This document shows positions 16,911-26,317 of a stretch of 64,000 nucleotides of DNA, piece by piece; within the stretch, counting starts at the first letter, position 1; each line of letters starts with the position of its first letter. Origin of the DNA: Sulfobacillus sp. Lineage in GTDB: Bacteria > Bacillota > Sulfobacillia > Sulfobacillales > Sulfobacillaceae. The notes under the pieces were generated by a model. That model was not told the DNA's origin and made no database searches. It saw only the letters and a program-made list of their open reading frames with translations. The stretch spans positions 51,228 to 115,227 of the forward strand of contig DAIDDL010000006.1 of assembly GCA_027309085.1 (NCBI GenBank). Direction: 5' to 3'. The translations under genes were made by a program, and so were the position numbers.

Positions 16911-17567
16911 CACCAGGAGATGGCCTTCGGCAGCGGCCTGACTCCAAAATAGGGATTCATAGCCGACAGAGCGCGCAAATACCCCCTTCATCCGCTCAAA
17001 ATCCTCCCCGCCGATAGCAAGACTGTTAGCGATGCTGAGCAGTTCAGCCACCGCAAGGCCATATTCCTCACCGGCATAGGCCTCAATCCACTCGCGGTAT
17101 AGAGGATCAGGACAGTGGTAATGCGCCTGCAGGCTCAGCCCAATTTCCTGATAGCTGAGATAGCAGGGCAGTACGGCTGCAATGACTTCCGGAAAGGTGC
17201 GCCCCAGAGCTGTGCGCACCAGATGGTCGGTGTAAGCCGCGGTGATGAGCCCGGGTTCGGCGGATGCCAGCCGGGATGGCGACACGCCGAACGAAGGGAG
17301 CAGAGACGCGTGCAGCGCCTCCTCCACGGTGGTGACGTTCTGGGCATGGCGGAGCAGCGTCTCAGTCCATTCACGCCTAGGGGCCCTGGCCGCCGCCACC
17401 GCCAGCGTTGAGAGAAAGTCCCCCAAATACAAGGCATCTTGCATCAAGAAATAGCTGAACTGGCCGTGCGGCGCAGTCCCTTCCCCTATCCCCATTACAA
17501 ACGGGTGCTGTATCAGAGCGTGCCACTGGCTGGACGCGGAATCCTTCAGCCGTTCCACCGTTGTCAT
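16905..17567 (-). CDS. tenA: Aminopyrimidine aminohydrolase TenA
   Basis: Thiamine salvage: hydrolyses 4-amino-5-aminomethyl-2-methylpyrimidine (from degraded thiamine) to HMP. The 220-residue protein matches the Bacillus TenA active site closely: D44, Y112, C135 (AVLPCYLSYQEIG) and Y139 fall at the same numbers, with Y164 and E204 one off. It is therefore a TenA_C-type enzyme with the catalytic cysteine. The last gene of the AIRS-like-thiD-thiE-tenA operon, 3 bp behind thiE. Its presence without thiC or thiG supports salvage rather than de novo synthesis, at least in this window. Confidence 0.93.
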   Translation of the reverse strand: MTTVERLKDSASSQWHALIQHPFVMGIGEGTAPHGQFSYFLMQDALYLGDFLSTLAVAAARAPRREWTETLLRHAQNVTTVEEALHASLLPSFGVSPSRLASAEPGLITAAYTDHLVRTALGRTFPEVIAAVLPCYLSYQEIGLSLQAHYHCPDPLYREWIEAYAGEEYGLAVAELLSIANSLAIGGEDFERMKGVFARSVGYESLFWSQAAAEGHLLVS

Positions 17568-17570
17568 CCC

Positions 17571-18206
17571 TCACCCTCCCCTTTTCACTGTTGGCTGGCC
17601 GCGGCGCAGCGCCCGGCACGCACCGGTTTTGTCGTCTGCCTGCCACACTGCCGAAATAACCGCGATCCCGTCGACGCCGCACTGCCAGACCTCTGCGGCA
17701 TTGTCCCGGGTAATCCCTCCAATCGCGACAACGGGGGCAAGCGCCCCTGCCTCTTGGGTCCACTCCCTGAGGCGGGCAATTCCCACGGGTTCTCCCGCAT
17801 CGCTTTTCGATGCTGTCTGAAACACCGGACCCATTCCGAAATAATCGGGCAGACAGTCCCGGGATACCAGCACCTCTCCCAGCGAACTTACCGACAAGCC
17901 GACGGTCAGGTATGGGGCGAGGGTCCGCACCGCGTGCACCGGCATATCGTCCTGGCCGACATGCACTCCATCAGCCCCCAGCGCCAGCGCCACGTCGACC
18001 CGGTCATTGACCACAAAGGCCAGGCCGTAGAGGCGGCACAGTTTTTGCACGGCAGCGCCCCTATCCATCAGTTCGCGGGTGGTGCGCTCTTTTCCCCGCA
18101 TTTGCACCACCGTGGCTCCCCCTGCGGCGACTTCCTGCAGACTGCGGCGCAAGTCCCCGCCAGTCATTCCCACAGGGTCAATCAGCACATGCAGACTTAA
18201 ATCCAC
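17571..18206 (-). CDS. thiE: Thiamine-phosphate synthase
   Basis: Joins HMP-PP and hydroxyethylthiazole phosphate to thiamine phosphate. 211-residue TIM barrel with the family motifs QMRGKERTT (pyrophosphate), NDRVDVALALGADGVHVGQDD, GMGPVFQTASKSDA and the phosphate loop AIGGIT. The start at 18206 overlaps the thiD end by 10 nt. Cytosolic. Confidence 0.95.
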   Translation of the reverse strand: MDLSLHVLIDPVGMTGGDLRRSLQEVAAGGATVVQMRGKERTTRELMDRGAAVQKLCRLYGLAFVVNDRVDVALALGADGVHVGQDDMPVHAVRTLAPYLTVGLSVSSLGEVLVSRDCLPDYFGMGPVFQTASKSDAGEPVGIARLREWTQEAGALAPVVAIGGITRDNAAEVWQCGVDGIAVISAVWQADDKTGACRALRRGQPTVKRGG

Positions 18207-18994
18207 GGTGTTTGCCCCCAGTGGTGCAAGAGCGGGCCGTGCCCGTGGCCCAGTGCCGGAGCGTTTTCAATCGCGTGCGTCACATAGTCTTTGGCCAGCC
18301 TGATCGCCTCCTCCACCGTTTGCCCGCGGGCCGCCCCCGCGGCAATCGCGCTCGACAGCGTGCATCCTGTCCCGTGCGTATGGGGGGTGTCAATCCTTGG
18401 AGCCTCCAGCCATGTTTCCCGTCCCTGATGGAGCAGGAGATCGGACGCCTGCTCCCCCTCCAGGTGCCCGCCCTTAACCAAGACGTAGGGTACGCCAGCC
18501 ATAGCCAGTGCAGCTGCGGCTCTTTGCATGTCCGCTCTCGTCAGCACAGGAAATCCCACCAGCGCCGAAGCCTCCGGCAAATTGGGGGTCACGACGGTGG
18601 CCAGCGGCAACAGCCGGTCACGCAGAGACGACTCGGCGCCAGGGTCCAGCAAAGGCGCCCCGCCTTTGGCCCGCATGACGGGATCCAAAATAACCGGAAT
18701 GCCTGGAAGCTGTTTGAGGCGTTCAGCCACGGCCTCGATGATGGGCTGGGAAAACAGCATCCCAATCTTGATGGCATCCACCCCCAGATCGCTGACCACG
18801 GCATCGATCTGCGCTCCCACCAAGTCCGGCGCAAGAGCCTGCACTTGGTAGACACCCAGGGTGTTTTGGACAGTAATCGCTGTAATGGCTGACATGCCAA
18901 ATACCGAAAAGGCCATAAAAGTCTTCAAATCCGCCTGAATTCCGGCCCCTCCGCCGGAATCAGACCCTGCGATGGTCAGCGCCCTCGCAATCAT
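18197..18994 (-). CDS. thiD: Hydroxymethylpyrimidine (phosphate) kinase
   Basis: Phosphorylates HMP and HMP-P to HMP-PP. 265-residue ribokinase-fold enzyme: AGSDSGGGAGIQADLKTF at the N-terminus, DPVMRAKGG, a VTPNLPEA segment and the anion-hole signature DTPHTHGTGCTLSSAIAA. It overlaps the upstream AIR-synthase-like gene by 4 nt (ATGA), so translation is coupled. Confidence 0.95.
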   Translation of the reverse strand: MIARALTIAGSDSGGGAGIQADLKTFMAFSVFGMSAITAITVQNTLGVYQVQALAPDLVGAQIDAVVSDLGVDAIKIGMLFSQPIIEAVAERLKQLPGIPVILDPVMRAKGGAPLLDPGAESSLRDRLLPLATVVTPNLPEASALVGFPVLTRADMQRAAAALAMAGVPYVLVKGGHLEGEQASDLLLHQGRETWLEAPRIDTPHTHGTGCTLSSAIAAGAARGQTVEEAIRLAKDYVTHAIENAPALGHGHGPLLHHWGQTPWI

Positions 18995-20061
18995 CTGGGC
19001 GGATTCCCGGCTGCCAGAGCGCCGAAGGCAGCCCAGAAGGGGTCAATGCGGGGGTGCGCCAGTTGGGAGCGAACGCCGCGGCTCTCTCTCCACATGCCTT
19101 CTGATTCGGGACGCATCTCCCCAATCACGCAGACGTCAATGCCCCTGGCGGCTAAGGCCCTCACGATCTTGTCCACCGCATGGGGCTTCGCTGTCAGCAA
19201 AAGCGTGCCCTCACTGATGGAGGTGAGCGGGTCAATGCCCGTCAGAGAGCAAATGGCCTGAGTCTCCGGGCGCACGGTCACCGCGTCATCAAGGAGCACC
19301 ACTCCCAGCCTCGACGCCTCTGCAATCTCATATACCCCGCCGACCACGCCGCATTCCGTAGCATCATGCATCGCGGTCACTCCCTGGGCGCGGACCCCTT
19401 GGGCCGCAGCCGTCAGAGCATCATCCACCACGGTCATCTGGGAAAACAGCGCATCCGCGCGCACAAGAATGTCCTCGCCCAGATGCTGGCGGATGTAGTC
19501 GGGAAATGTCGCTGCCATGAGCCCAGTCGTTTCAATAGCGGCGCCCTTGGTGCACAGGAGGATGTCCCCCGCTTCTGCCATGGCCGTGGTTACATAGCTT
19601 TCCTCGGGGCCAATGCTCATCACGGTCGCCCCTCCCACCATGGGGTAGTCGCACCCTTCATAGCGCGCCGTGTGCCCTGAAACCACAGCAATGTTCAAGG
19701 CCTGACAGGTTTTGGCGAAGGCTGACCAGAGCTGCTGAAAATCCAAAGTGGTGATGCTCAGCGGCAAATTGAGATCCACGGTCATCAGCGAGGGAGCGAT
19801 TCCCGACGTGGCCGCATCCGATGCGAGAATATGCACCGCAAACCAGGCCGCCCGCTCCCAGCCGTAGGCGGGGACAATGAAGACGGGATCCGTTGTGGTG
19901 GCCATGACCGTCCCCGGAGCGACCCGGGTTATGGCGATGTCCACGCCTGACTGGGGTCCCACCAGCACTTCAGCACGGTTCTTCCCCAAATTGGGGTATA
20001 CATAATCACGAAAGACTTCCGGAGATATTTTTCCCATCGCCGGCATTTCCGAGTGTCCCAC
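18991..20061 (-). CDS. AIR-synthase-related (PurM/HypE/ThiL-fold) protein in thiamine operon
   Basis: A 356-residue protein of the PurM superfamily (ATP-binding, AIR synthase/HypE/ThiL/SelD). Seen: GPQSGVDIAITRVAPG and MATTTDPVFIVP (the region that binds Mg-ATP in HypE), VHILASDAATSGIAPSLM (compare VHGTVNDLAMSG of HypE), and MHDATECGVVGGVYEIAEAS. The usual ThiL signature GDDAA is replaced by GVDIA. First gene of an operon with thiD, thiE and tenA, so a thiamine-phosphate-kinase-like role is attractive, because no canonical thiL is in the window. HypE-like activity cannot be excluded. GTG 20061 follows GGGGGAGAACA. Confidence 0.75.
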   Translation of the reverse strand: MGHSEMPAMGKISPEVFRDYVYPNLGKNRAEVLVGPQSGVDIAITRVAPGTVMATTTDPVFIVPAYGWERAAWFAVHILASDAATSGIAPSLMTVDLNLPLSITTLDFQQLWSAFAKTCQALNIAVVSGHTARYEGCDYPMVGGATVMSIGPEESYVTTAMAEAGDILLCTKGAAIETTGLMAATFPDYIRQHLGEDILVRADALFSQMTVVDDALTAAAQGVRAQGVTAMHDATECGVVGGVYEIAEASRLGVVLLDDAVTVRPETQAICSLTGIDPLTSISEGTLLLTAKPHAVDKIVRALAARGIDVCVIGEMRPESEGMWRESRGVRSQLAHPRIDPFWAAFGALAAGNPPR

Positions 20062-20094
20062 TGTTCTCCCCCGTTCTATGTTGTGTCCCTATCC

Positions 20095-20130
20095 GAAAAA
20101 AGCCGGACATCCAGTCCCGCGATGTCCGGC
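20095..20130 (-). terminator. Intrinsic terminator / possible attenuator before the thiamine operon
   Basis: On the minus strand GCCGGACATC, a 9-nt loop and GATGTCCGGC are followed by TTTTTT: a perfect 10-bp stem with a T-run. It lies 105 nt behind pheA and only 34 nt before the GTG of the thiamine operon. It may end the amino acid operon. The short distance to the next ribosome site also fits an attenuator read from a start site between 20234 and 20131, where a small hairpin CCAAA-gaa-TTTGG nested in GGGCG...CGCCC is visible. No TPP-riboswitch motif was found. Confidence 0.75.
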
Positions 20131-20234
20131 CTCCACATACTCGCCAGGGCGCCAAATTCTTTGGGATCTGACACGCCCTTAGAGCATATCATGCGGTAGA
20201 ACGCAAATGAAGGTTTTTGGTGGAACCCGCGCCG

Positions 20235-21062
20235 TCATTCACTCAATATGGGATAAGTGCCGAACCGGCGGGACCACTCCGCCCCGGACTCTCCCGCTTG
20301 CCAGGCTTCATCCAGGGCTTCCGGCTCCCCCACTGCATCAATCCAGAAGCGGTAGGCAAAAGGGGTGCCGGGACGGGGGCGCGACTCCACCTTTGACAGA
20401 TTTATTCCATATTTTTGAAACCAGCTGAGATATGTCACCAAAGATCCCGGCTTGTCGGGCAGATCCACCACCCCGCTCGTCTTGGTGCGGCCCAGTGGCG
20501 AGGTCAACCGCACCGGTTTCTGGCTGAGCAGCCAAAATCTGGTCCGGTTGTCAGGATGGTCCTGAATGCCCCTGCGCACAATATTCAATCCATAGATTTC
20601 AGCCGCCCTTGGGCTCGCGATCGCCCCGGTGTCGTCGCGCGGATTCTCCACCAGCTCCCGCGCGCTGCCCGCGGTATCGAGAGCTACTTCCACGGTTAAC
20701 CCATGCTCCCGGCAAAATTTCTGGCTTTGCATCAGAGCCTGCGGGTGTGAGCGGACCCGGCGCAGCCGCGCCAGGTCCTGGTGGCCATATGCCATCAGCG
20801 CCAGCTCCACCGGCTGCACCGCCTCCGCCCAAATAGACAGAGGTGAGGCGGTCAGCAAATCCAGCACATCATACACCGGTCCGCGGTAGGCATTTTCGAT
20901 GGGCAGGAGGCCGACCGCTTCAGGGTCATCCAAGAGAGCCTGGAACGCGCGCTCAAATGTCTCGAAACCCACAGCCTGGGCTCCTGGCCAGTGCGACAAT
21001 ATAGCGGCTTCACTAAACGCGCCGGGGGAGCCTTGGTAATATATCACGGGCAAATCGCTCAT
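20235..21062 (-). CDS. pheA: Prephenate dehydratase
   Basis: Converts prephenate to phenylpyruvate in phenylalanine synthesis. 275 residues: the catalytic PDT domain (YYQGSPGAFSEAA, GLLPIENAYRG, and the NRTRF motif whose Thr-Arg-Phe is catalytic), then an ACT regulatory domain with the ESRPR phenylalanine-binding motif. It lacks a chorismate mutase domain, as in Bacillus. ATG 21062 overlaps the ilvE stop by 4 nt, so it is the translationally coupled last gene of the ilv-leu operon; an aromatic gene in this place is unusual. Confidence 0.93.
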   Translation of the reverse strand: MSDLPVIYYQGSPGAFSEAAILSHWPGAQAVGFETFERAFQALLDDPEAVGLLPIENAYRGPVYDVLDLLTASPLSIWAEAVQPVELALMAYGHQDLARLRRVRSHPQALMQSQKFCREHGLTVEVALDTAGSARELVENPRDDTGAIASPRAAEIYGLNIVRRGIQDHPDNRTRFWLLSQKPVRLTSPLGRTKTSGVVDLPDKPGSLVTYLSWFQKYGINLSKVESRPRPGTPFAYRFWIDAVGEPEALDEAWQAGESGAEWSRRFGTYPILSE

Positions 21063-21958
21063 GCGGTGGCCGCATTGGTGCCGTAGACGGGGACCCCCGT
21101 CGAGCGGGAATAGCTCTTGAACGCTGCCAGTATTCTTGTGGTGATGGGACCGACACTGCCGTCACCGATGGTGCGGCCATCGCACCCGACCGCGGGCACA
21201 ATCTCCGCAGCCGTGCCCGTCAAAAAGGCTTCGTCGGCCGTGTAAAGATCGTGCAGGGTGAGGTTCTGCTCACGGCAGGGCATGCCCATGTCCGCCGCCA
21301 GAGCCATGACACACTGCCGTGTAATGCCGTTTAAAATTCCCGCATACACCGGAGGCGTCAGAACTTCCCCGCGCTTCACAATAAAAATATTGTCTCCCGT
21401 CCCTTCCACCACATAGCCCTGGTGATTAAGCAGCACCACTTCCGGCAGGCCGCGCAGGTTGGCCTCAATTTTAGCCATAATATTGTTGAGGTAGTTCAGA
21501 GACTTAATAGCGGGATTCAGCACATCCGTAGCGGGGCGGCGGGTGGACACTGAGGCCAGATGCAGTCCGTTGCTGTACATCTCCTCTGGATACAAGGCGA
21601 TGCGGTCCGCAATGATAATCACACTCGGCTCGGGGCATTTGTTGGGGTCGAGCCCCAAGTCTCCCGTTCCCCTCGAAATAACGAGACGAATATACGCGTC
21701 CGTCAGCTGATTTTCACGGACTGTGGCACAGACAGCCTCTGTCAGAGCTTCCCGGGTGTAGGGAATCTTTAAGAGGATGCTTTTGGCCGAATCGTACAAA
21801 CGGTCGAGATGCTCAGACAATTTGAAAACCCGGCCCTCGTAAGCGCGAATGCCTTCAAAGATCCCGTCGCCGTAAAGAAATCCATGATCAAATACGGATA
21901 CGCGCGCCTCACTGCCGGGCACCATCTTGCCATTAAAGAAAATCTTCAGCTCACCCAT
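21059..21958 (-). CDS. ilvE: Branched-chain amino acid aminotransferase
   Basis: PLP-dependent class IV transaminase, last step of valine, leucine and isoleucine synthesis. 299 residues with PLP lysine K152 in NPAIKSLNYLNN, the DHGFLYGDGIFEGIRAY substrate loop, and EGTGDNIFIV plus ITRQ near the cofactor phosphate. RBS GAGGAACATGG lies before ATG 21958. 36 bp behind ilvB, in the same operon. The pattern also resembles some D-amino-acid/ADCL lyase relatives, but context settles it. Confidence 0.93.
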   Translation of the reverse strand: MGELKIFFNGKMVPGSEARVSVFDHGFLYGDGIFEGIRAYEGRVFKLSEHLDRLYDSAKSILLKIPYTREALTEAVCATVRENQLTDAYIRLVISRGTGDLGLDPNKCPEPSVIIIADRIALYPEEMYSNGLHLASVSTRRPATDVLNPAIKSLNYLNNIMAKIEANLRGLPEVVLLNHQGYVVEGTGDNIFIVKRGEVLTPPVYAGILNGITRQCVMALAADMGMPCREQNLTLHDLYTADEAFLTGTAAEIVPAVGCDGRTIGDGSVGPITTRILAAFKSYSRSTGVPVYGTNAATA

Positions 21959-21994
21959 TCCATGTTCCTCCTGTTTGCAAGCTTCCCTATGATG

Positions 21995-23659
21995 TTATCC
22001 TTCAAGAACCATTGATAATGGCTGCCCAGCTGGAACCATTGGAAAAACATGCTCATCGCGGGGCACCATTACCTCCAGCATGACCGGCCCGTCAATGGAC
22101 TCCATGATGGTCAAGGCTTCCTCCAGAGCCCCTGCCTCATTCACGCTGAATCCCTGGATGCCAAAGGACTGAGCTAACCGGACAAAGTCCGGATTGAGCA
22201 AATCCACCCCAATTCTGCGGTGCCCGTGGAAGAGATCCTGCCACTGCCGCACCATCCCGTGTCCATGATTGTTGAGGACAATCATCCAGATGGGAATGTT
22301 GTATTGGGCCACTGTTCCCATTTCCTGAAGATTCATCTGGAAACTGCCGTCGCCCGCCACCAGCACTACACGGTGTCCCTTTGACGCAAACTGGGCCCCC
22401 ATTGCCGCGGGAAAGCCGTAGCCCATCGTTCCAGCGCCTCCAGAGGTGAGAAAGGTTCGGGGTTTTTCGCGGCGCAGGTATAGAGCGGCCCACATTTGAT
22501 GCTGCCCGACTTCCGTGACAATAACGTCGTCAGGGCGCAGATGGCGGTTAATCGCTTCCATGATCACCGGGGTGGCAATGCTGCCGTCGGGAGAAGCCAC
22601 GGGCTTTAAGGGGTGTGCCTTCTTCCATTCGTTGATGGTGGCCCACCACTCATCATTGGTGCGCGCTGGGACCATTTCGGCAAACTTAGGCAGAATGGTC
22701 CGCAAGTCACCCCGCACAGCAATGTCGGCCGGCACCAGTTTGCTCAGCTCGGCTGCATCCACTTCAATGTGGATAATGTGGGCGTTGGGGGCAAATTCAT
22801 CAATCTTGCCTGTCACCCGGTCATCAAACCGCACTCCCAGGGCCAAAATCAGGTCGGCGCTCTGGATAGCATTGTTCGCGTACCAGGTTCCGTGCATTCC
22901 GAGCATGCCCAGAGCCAGAGGATGGGTGCTGGGAAATGCGCCGACTCCCATCAGCGTGTTGGCCACAGGACAGTGGTAGGTCTCGGCAATCTGCCGGACA
23001 TAGTCCTGGGTCCCGCTGGACACCACACCCCCCCCAATATAGAGCAGCGGTTTTTTGGCGCTGCGCAGGTACGACTTTATCCGCGCCAGCACCAGAGGCT
23101 TCTCGTCCCATTCCGGGCGCGCTTCCTCGCGCGGCTGCCATTCCCAGGGCGGGCATTCCATAAATTGGATGTTCTTGGGAAATTCGACAACCACCGGCCC
23201 CGGCCGCCCGCGGCCGGCGGTTTCGTAGGCTTCGACAAGCACGCTGGCCACGTCGCTGGGATCAGAAATCCGCCAACTGTGCTTGACCACCGGCATGGTC
23301 ATATTGAACAGGTCAGCTTCCTGGAATGCGTCTGTGCCAATCAGAGTCGTCGGCACCTGTCCCACCAGCAGCACGATGGGCACGGAGTCAGTCATCGCCG
23401 TGACCAGTCCGGTGATGACATTGGTGCCTCCCGGCCCCGACGTGGCCATAGCCACTGAAGGTTTTCCCGTCACACGCGCATAGCCGTCGGCAGCATGAAT
23501 TGATGCCGCCTCGTGGCGGGAGACCACAAAGTCAATTGGGTTGTCCTTGCGGGTCGCCAGAGAATCGACTAAAGGGAGAATCGCACCGCCCGGTACCCCG
23601 AACACCACTGTTGTGCCTAGTTTCGACAATACTTCCCACGTGAGTTCCGATCCGGTCAT
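21995..23659 (-). CDS. ilvB: Acetolactate synthase large subunit
   Basis: ThDP- and FAD-dependent condensation of pyruvate (or pyruvate and 2-ketobutyrate), the first common step of branched-chain synthesis. 554 residues: catalytic glutamate E50 in VVSRHEAASIHAADGYAR, the FAD-domain segment with GVRFDDRVTGK, and the ThDP motif starting GDGSFQMN and ending about 25 residues later at VLNNHGHGMVRQWQ. ATG 23659 has GGAGGCGACAGCA before it; the frame to 23827 is an over-extension into leuB. It overlaps leuB by 4 nt. Unusually, it is separated from its regulatory subunit gene ilvN by ilvC, leuA and leuB. Confidence 0.95.
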   Translation of the reverse strand: MTGSELTWEVLSKLGTTVVFGVPGGAILPLVDSLATRKDNPIDFVVSRHEAASIHAADGYARVTGKPSVAMATSGPGGTNVITGLVTAMTDSVPIVLLVGQVPTTLIGTDAFQEADLFNMTMPVVKHSWRISDPSDVASVLVEAYETAGRGRPGPVVVEFPKNIQFMECPPWEWQPREEARPEWDEKPLVLARIKSYLRSAKKPLLYIGGGVVSSGTQDYVRQIAETYHCPVANTLMGVGAFPSTHPLALGMLGMHGTWYANNAIQSADLILALGVRFDDRVTGKIDEFAPNAHIIHIEVDAAELSKLVPADIAVRGDLRTILPKFAEMVPARTNDEWWATINEWKKAHPLKPVASPDGSIATPVIMEAINRHLRPDDVIVTEVGQHQMWAALYLRREKPRTFLTSGGAGTMGYGFPAAMGAQFASKGHRVVLVAGDGSFQMNLQEMGTVAQYNIPIWMIVLNNHGHGMVRQWQDLFHGHRRIGVDLLNPDFVRLAQSFGIQGFSVNEAGALEEALTIMESIDGPVMLEVMVPRDEHVFPMVPAGQPLSMVLEG

Positions 23660-24738
23660 TGCTGTCGCCTCCTGCTCCAAATCCGTTCCACCCGCGTTTT
23701 CACGGCTTCTGTAAACTCTTGGGTGCTGGCATCCCCTCCCAAATCCGCCGTTCGCGGTCCTTCCGCTAAAGTCTGCGTCACGGCCTCCCGGATGATGGAC
23801 TCCGCTCCCGTCTCCTGCCAGCTCCACCCGACCAAAAACGCCAGGGACAAGATGGCTCCCGTGGGATTGGCCAGATTTTTACCGGCAATATCTGGTGCGG
23901 AGCCGTGAACCGGCTCAAAGAGTCCGCGGGACCCGGGAGTTCCCGCCACAGACAGAGACCCCAGCAGCCCCAAAGACCCGACCAGACCGCCCGCTAAATC
24001 GCTGAGGATGTCCCCGAACAAATTCTCCGTTACCACGACCTGATAGTGTTGGGGATTGACCACCAGGTCCATCGCTGCAGAGTCCACAAGACGGTGCTCC
24101 AGAGGCACATCCGGATACTGGGCCGACAGTTCCACGGCCACTTCCCGCCACAGACGGGAACTTTCCAGGACATTGGCCTTGTCGATGGAGGTCAGGGCCA
24201 GCCCATGATCTTTGGCATACTCGAACGCCAGCTGGATAATCCGCCACATCTCCGACTTCCGGTACTGCAGCGTATCGATAACCTCAAGATCGCCGGGCAG
24301 GAATCGACGTCCCCGGGGCTGGCCAAAATACAGTCCCCCCGTCAGTTCCCGGAAGATGATGCCGTTCATGGCCGGCCGGCGCAAGGGCGACAGGTACTCC
24401 ATTCCCGGAAATACCTCAAAAGGCCGCAAGTTAGCCCACAGTCCCATATACTGCCGTAAGGACAACAGTCCTGCTTCGGGACGGGTCGGGGCATTGTCCC
24501 ACTGCGGGCCGCCCACCGCTCCCAGCAAAACTGCTGAGGAACGATCAATGGCTTGCTGCGTTTCTTTAGGGAAGGGATCCCCGTACTGGTCCAACGCTGC
24601 TCCCCCAATGGCGGCATGGCTGATATCAACCTGCCATCCCCCAAACTCCGCCATCGCGTCCAGAACTTGCAAAGCCGCATCCGTTACTTCGGGTCCGATC
24701 CCGTCTCCGGCCAAAACTAATAATTGGTGACTAGCCAT
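23656..24738 (-). CDS. leuB: 3-Isopropylmalate dehydrogenase
   Basis: NAD-dependent oxidative decarboxylation of 3-isopropylmalate in leucine synthesis. 360 residues: LAGDGIGPEV at the N-terminus, the substrate-binding RELTGGLYFGQPR, the catalytic K and D in DKANVLESSRLWR and NLFGDILSD, and the NAD motif EPVHGSAPDIAGK. ATG 24738 follows AAGGAGGACACA; the longer frame to 24822 overlaps leuA. Isopropylmalate isomerase (leuCD) is not in the operon and must be elsewhere. Confidence 0.95.
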   Translation of the reverse strand: MASHQLLVLAGDGIGPEVTDAALQVLDAMAEFGGWQVDISHAAIGGAALDQYGDPFPKETQQAIDRSSAVLLGAVGGPQWDNAPTRPEAGLLSLRQYMGLWANLRPFEVFPGMEYLSPLRRPAMNGIIFRELTGGLYFGQPRGRRFLPGDLEVIDTLQYRKSEMWRIIQLAFEYAKDHGLALTSIDKANVLESSRLWREVAVELSAQYPDVPLEHRLVDSAAMDLVVNPQHYQVVVTENLFGDILSDLAGGLVGSLGLLGSLSVAGTPGSRGLFEPVHGSAPDIAGKNLANPTGAILSLAFLVGWSWQETGAESIIREAVTQTLAEGPRTADLGGDASTQEFTEAVKTRVERIWSRRRQQ

Positions 24739-24772
24739 TGTGTCCTCCTTGGTTAACCGTTGCTGTGGGCGC

Positions 24773-26302
24773 TCAGGCCACGATATTCTGAGCACGCTCG
24801 TATAAGTAAGACAGGGCCTCATGCAGGGCCACCGCCGTAGCCTTCATGACATCACTGTCTGATGCCTGCCCGCGAGTCTCGCATTCATATCCCTGAATTT
24901 CCACCTGCACCGACGCGAGACCTGCCTCTCCTGGCGAAATGGGGGACAAGTGGTACGCCGTCAGCTCGACGTGTTCTAGGCCGAGAGCTCGCGAAAAGGC
25001 CTGGAACAGCGCGTGTACGGGACCGTCGCCACTGCCTGAATCCTCGTGGGTGTCCTGCCCTACGCGGACAGACACATACGCCACGGGACGGTTGTGGCTT
25101 CCTGTGCTGATTTGCCAGTGCACAAGCTCTGTGAGGCGCGACCGCCTGACCTGACCCACTTCTTCCTGCCAGACCGCTTCCAGGTCCTGATCGTTGATAT
25201 CGCTTTTCAGTTCGCCCAATTCTTTTATCCGGGTTTGAATCTGGTCGATTTGCTGTCCGCTTGCGGACAGTCCGAGTTCTTCCAGCCGCTGCCGCAATGC
25301 GTGCCGGCCCGAATGCTTTCCCAGAACCAGCTTGCTGAGCCCCCACCCGACTGTTTCCGGTGTCATAATCTCGTAGGTGGAGCGGTCCTTCAGCATTCCG
25401 TCTTGGTGAATGCCCGATTCATGGCGGAACGCATTTTTGCCCACGATAGCTTTGTTGGGCTGCACGGGCATCCCCGTCAGCTTGCTGACCAGCTGGCTGG
25501 CGCGGTAGATTTCCTGGGTCTTGATGTGATGCTGAACCTGATATTGGTCCTGCCGGGCCGTGAGGTTCATGACGACTTCCTCTAATGAAGCGTTCCCAGC
25601 CCGCTCTCCTATGCCGTTGACAGCAACTTCCACCTGGCGGCATCCGGCTTCAATCCCCGCCAGCGTATTTGCCACCGCCATGCCTAAATCATCATGGCAG
25701 TGAACGGACAGAATAACAGCAGGATCTGGAATGGCTGCGCGGATCTCCTCAATCAGCTGCATGTATTCGCGGGGGCTGGTATAGCCCACCGTGTCTGGGA
25801 AGTTCAACGTCGAAGCCCCCGCAGCCACAGCGACACGTCCCGCCCGGATAAGGAACTCGCGCTCGGAGCGGGTAGCGTCCTCGCACGAAAATTCCACGTC
25901 ATCCGCATAGCTCTTAGCCAGACGCACCATCGTGTCAATCCGTTCCACCACCTCGTCGGGGGTCATCCGCAGTTTCGCCTGCATATGAATGGGTGAGGTG
26001 GCGATGAACACGTGAATCCGGGCCTTTTCTGCTCTCTCCAGCGCCTTCGCAGCCTTTTCAATATCCTGCCGGCTGCAGCGCGCCAGCGCCACAATGGATG
26101 GCCCCTGAACCGAAGCCGCGATGCGGGCCACCGACTCGAAGTCCCCTTCGGAAGCCTGGGGGAATCCCGCCTCCAGGTAGTCCACACCCAGACGGGCCAG
26201 CTGCTCCGCAATCGCCAGTTTTTCTTGCGCTGTCAGAGCCACCCCCGGGGATTGTTCTCCATCACGCAGAGTCGTGTCAAAAATTCGCACTGTGTCGGCC
26301 AT
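24773..26302 (-). CDS. leuA: 2-Isopropylmalate synthase
   Basis: Condenses 2-ketoisovalerate and acetyl-CoA, the committed step of leucine synthesis. 509 residues: a TIM barrel with metal-binding DTTLRDGEQ (9-17), HCHDDLG and [13 protein letters not shown], the linker HESGIHQDG, then a C-terminal allosteric domain (leucine feedback). It is 15 bp behind ilvC with RBS GAGGGAGGTTCACCC. Homocitrate or citramalate synthases share the fold, but operon context supports LeuA. Confidence 0.95.
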   Translation of the reverse strand: MADTVRIFDTTLRDGEQSPGVALTAQEKLAIAEQLARLGVDYLEAGFPQASEGDFESVARIAASVQGPSIVALARCSRQDIEKAAKALERAEKARIHVFIATSPIHMQAKLRMTPDEVVERIDTMVRLAKSYADDVEFSCEDATRSEREFLIRAGRVAVAAGASTLNFPDTVGYTSPREYMQLIEEIRAAIPDPAVILSVHCHDDLGMAVANTLAGIEAGCRQVEVAVNGIGERAGNASLEEVVMNLTARQDQYQVQHHIKTQEIYRASQLVSKLTGMPVQPNKAIVGKNAFRHESGIHQDGMLKDRSTYEIMTPETVGWGLSKLVLGKHSGRHALRQRLEELGLSASGQQIDQIQTRIKELGELKSDINDQDLEAVWQEEVGQVRRSRLTELVHWQISTGSHNRPVAYVSVRVGQDTHEDSGSGDGPVHALFQAFSRALGLEHVELTAYHLSPISPGEAGLASVQVEIQGYECETRGQASDSDVMKATAVALHEALSYLYERAQNIVA

Positions 26303-26317
26303 GGGTGAACCTCCCTC

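Noticed and set aside
20131..20234. TPP riboswitch before the thiamine operon
   Set aside because: The conserved CTGAGA and ACCTGATCTGG-type blocks are absent; only a hairpin and a terminator are seen.
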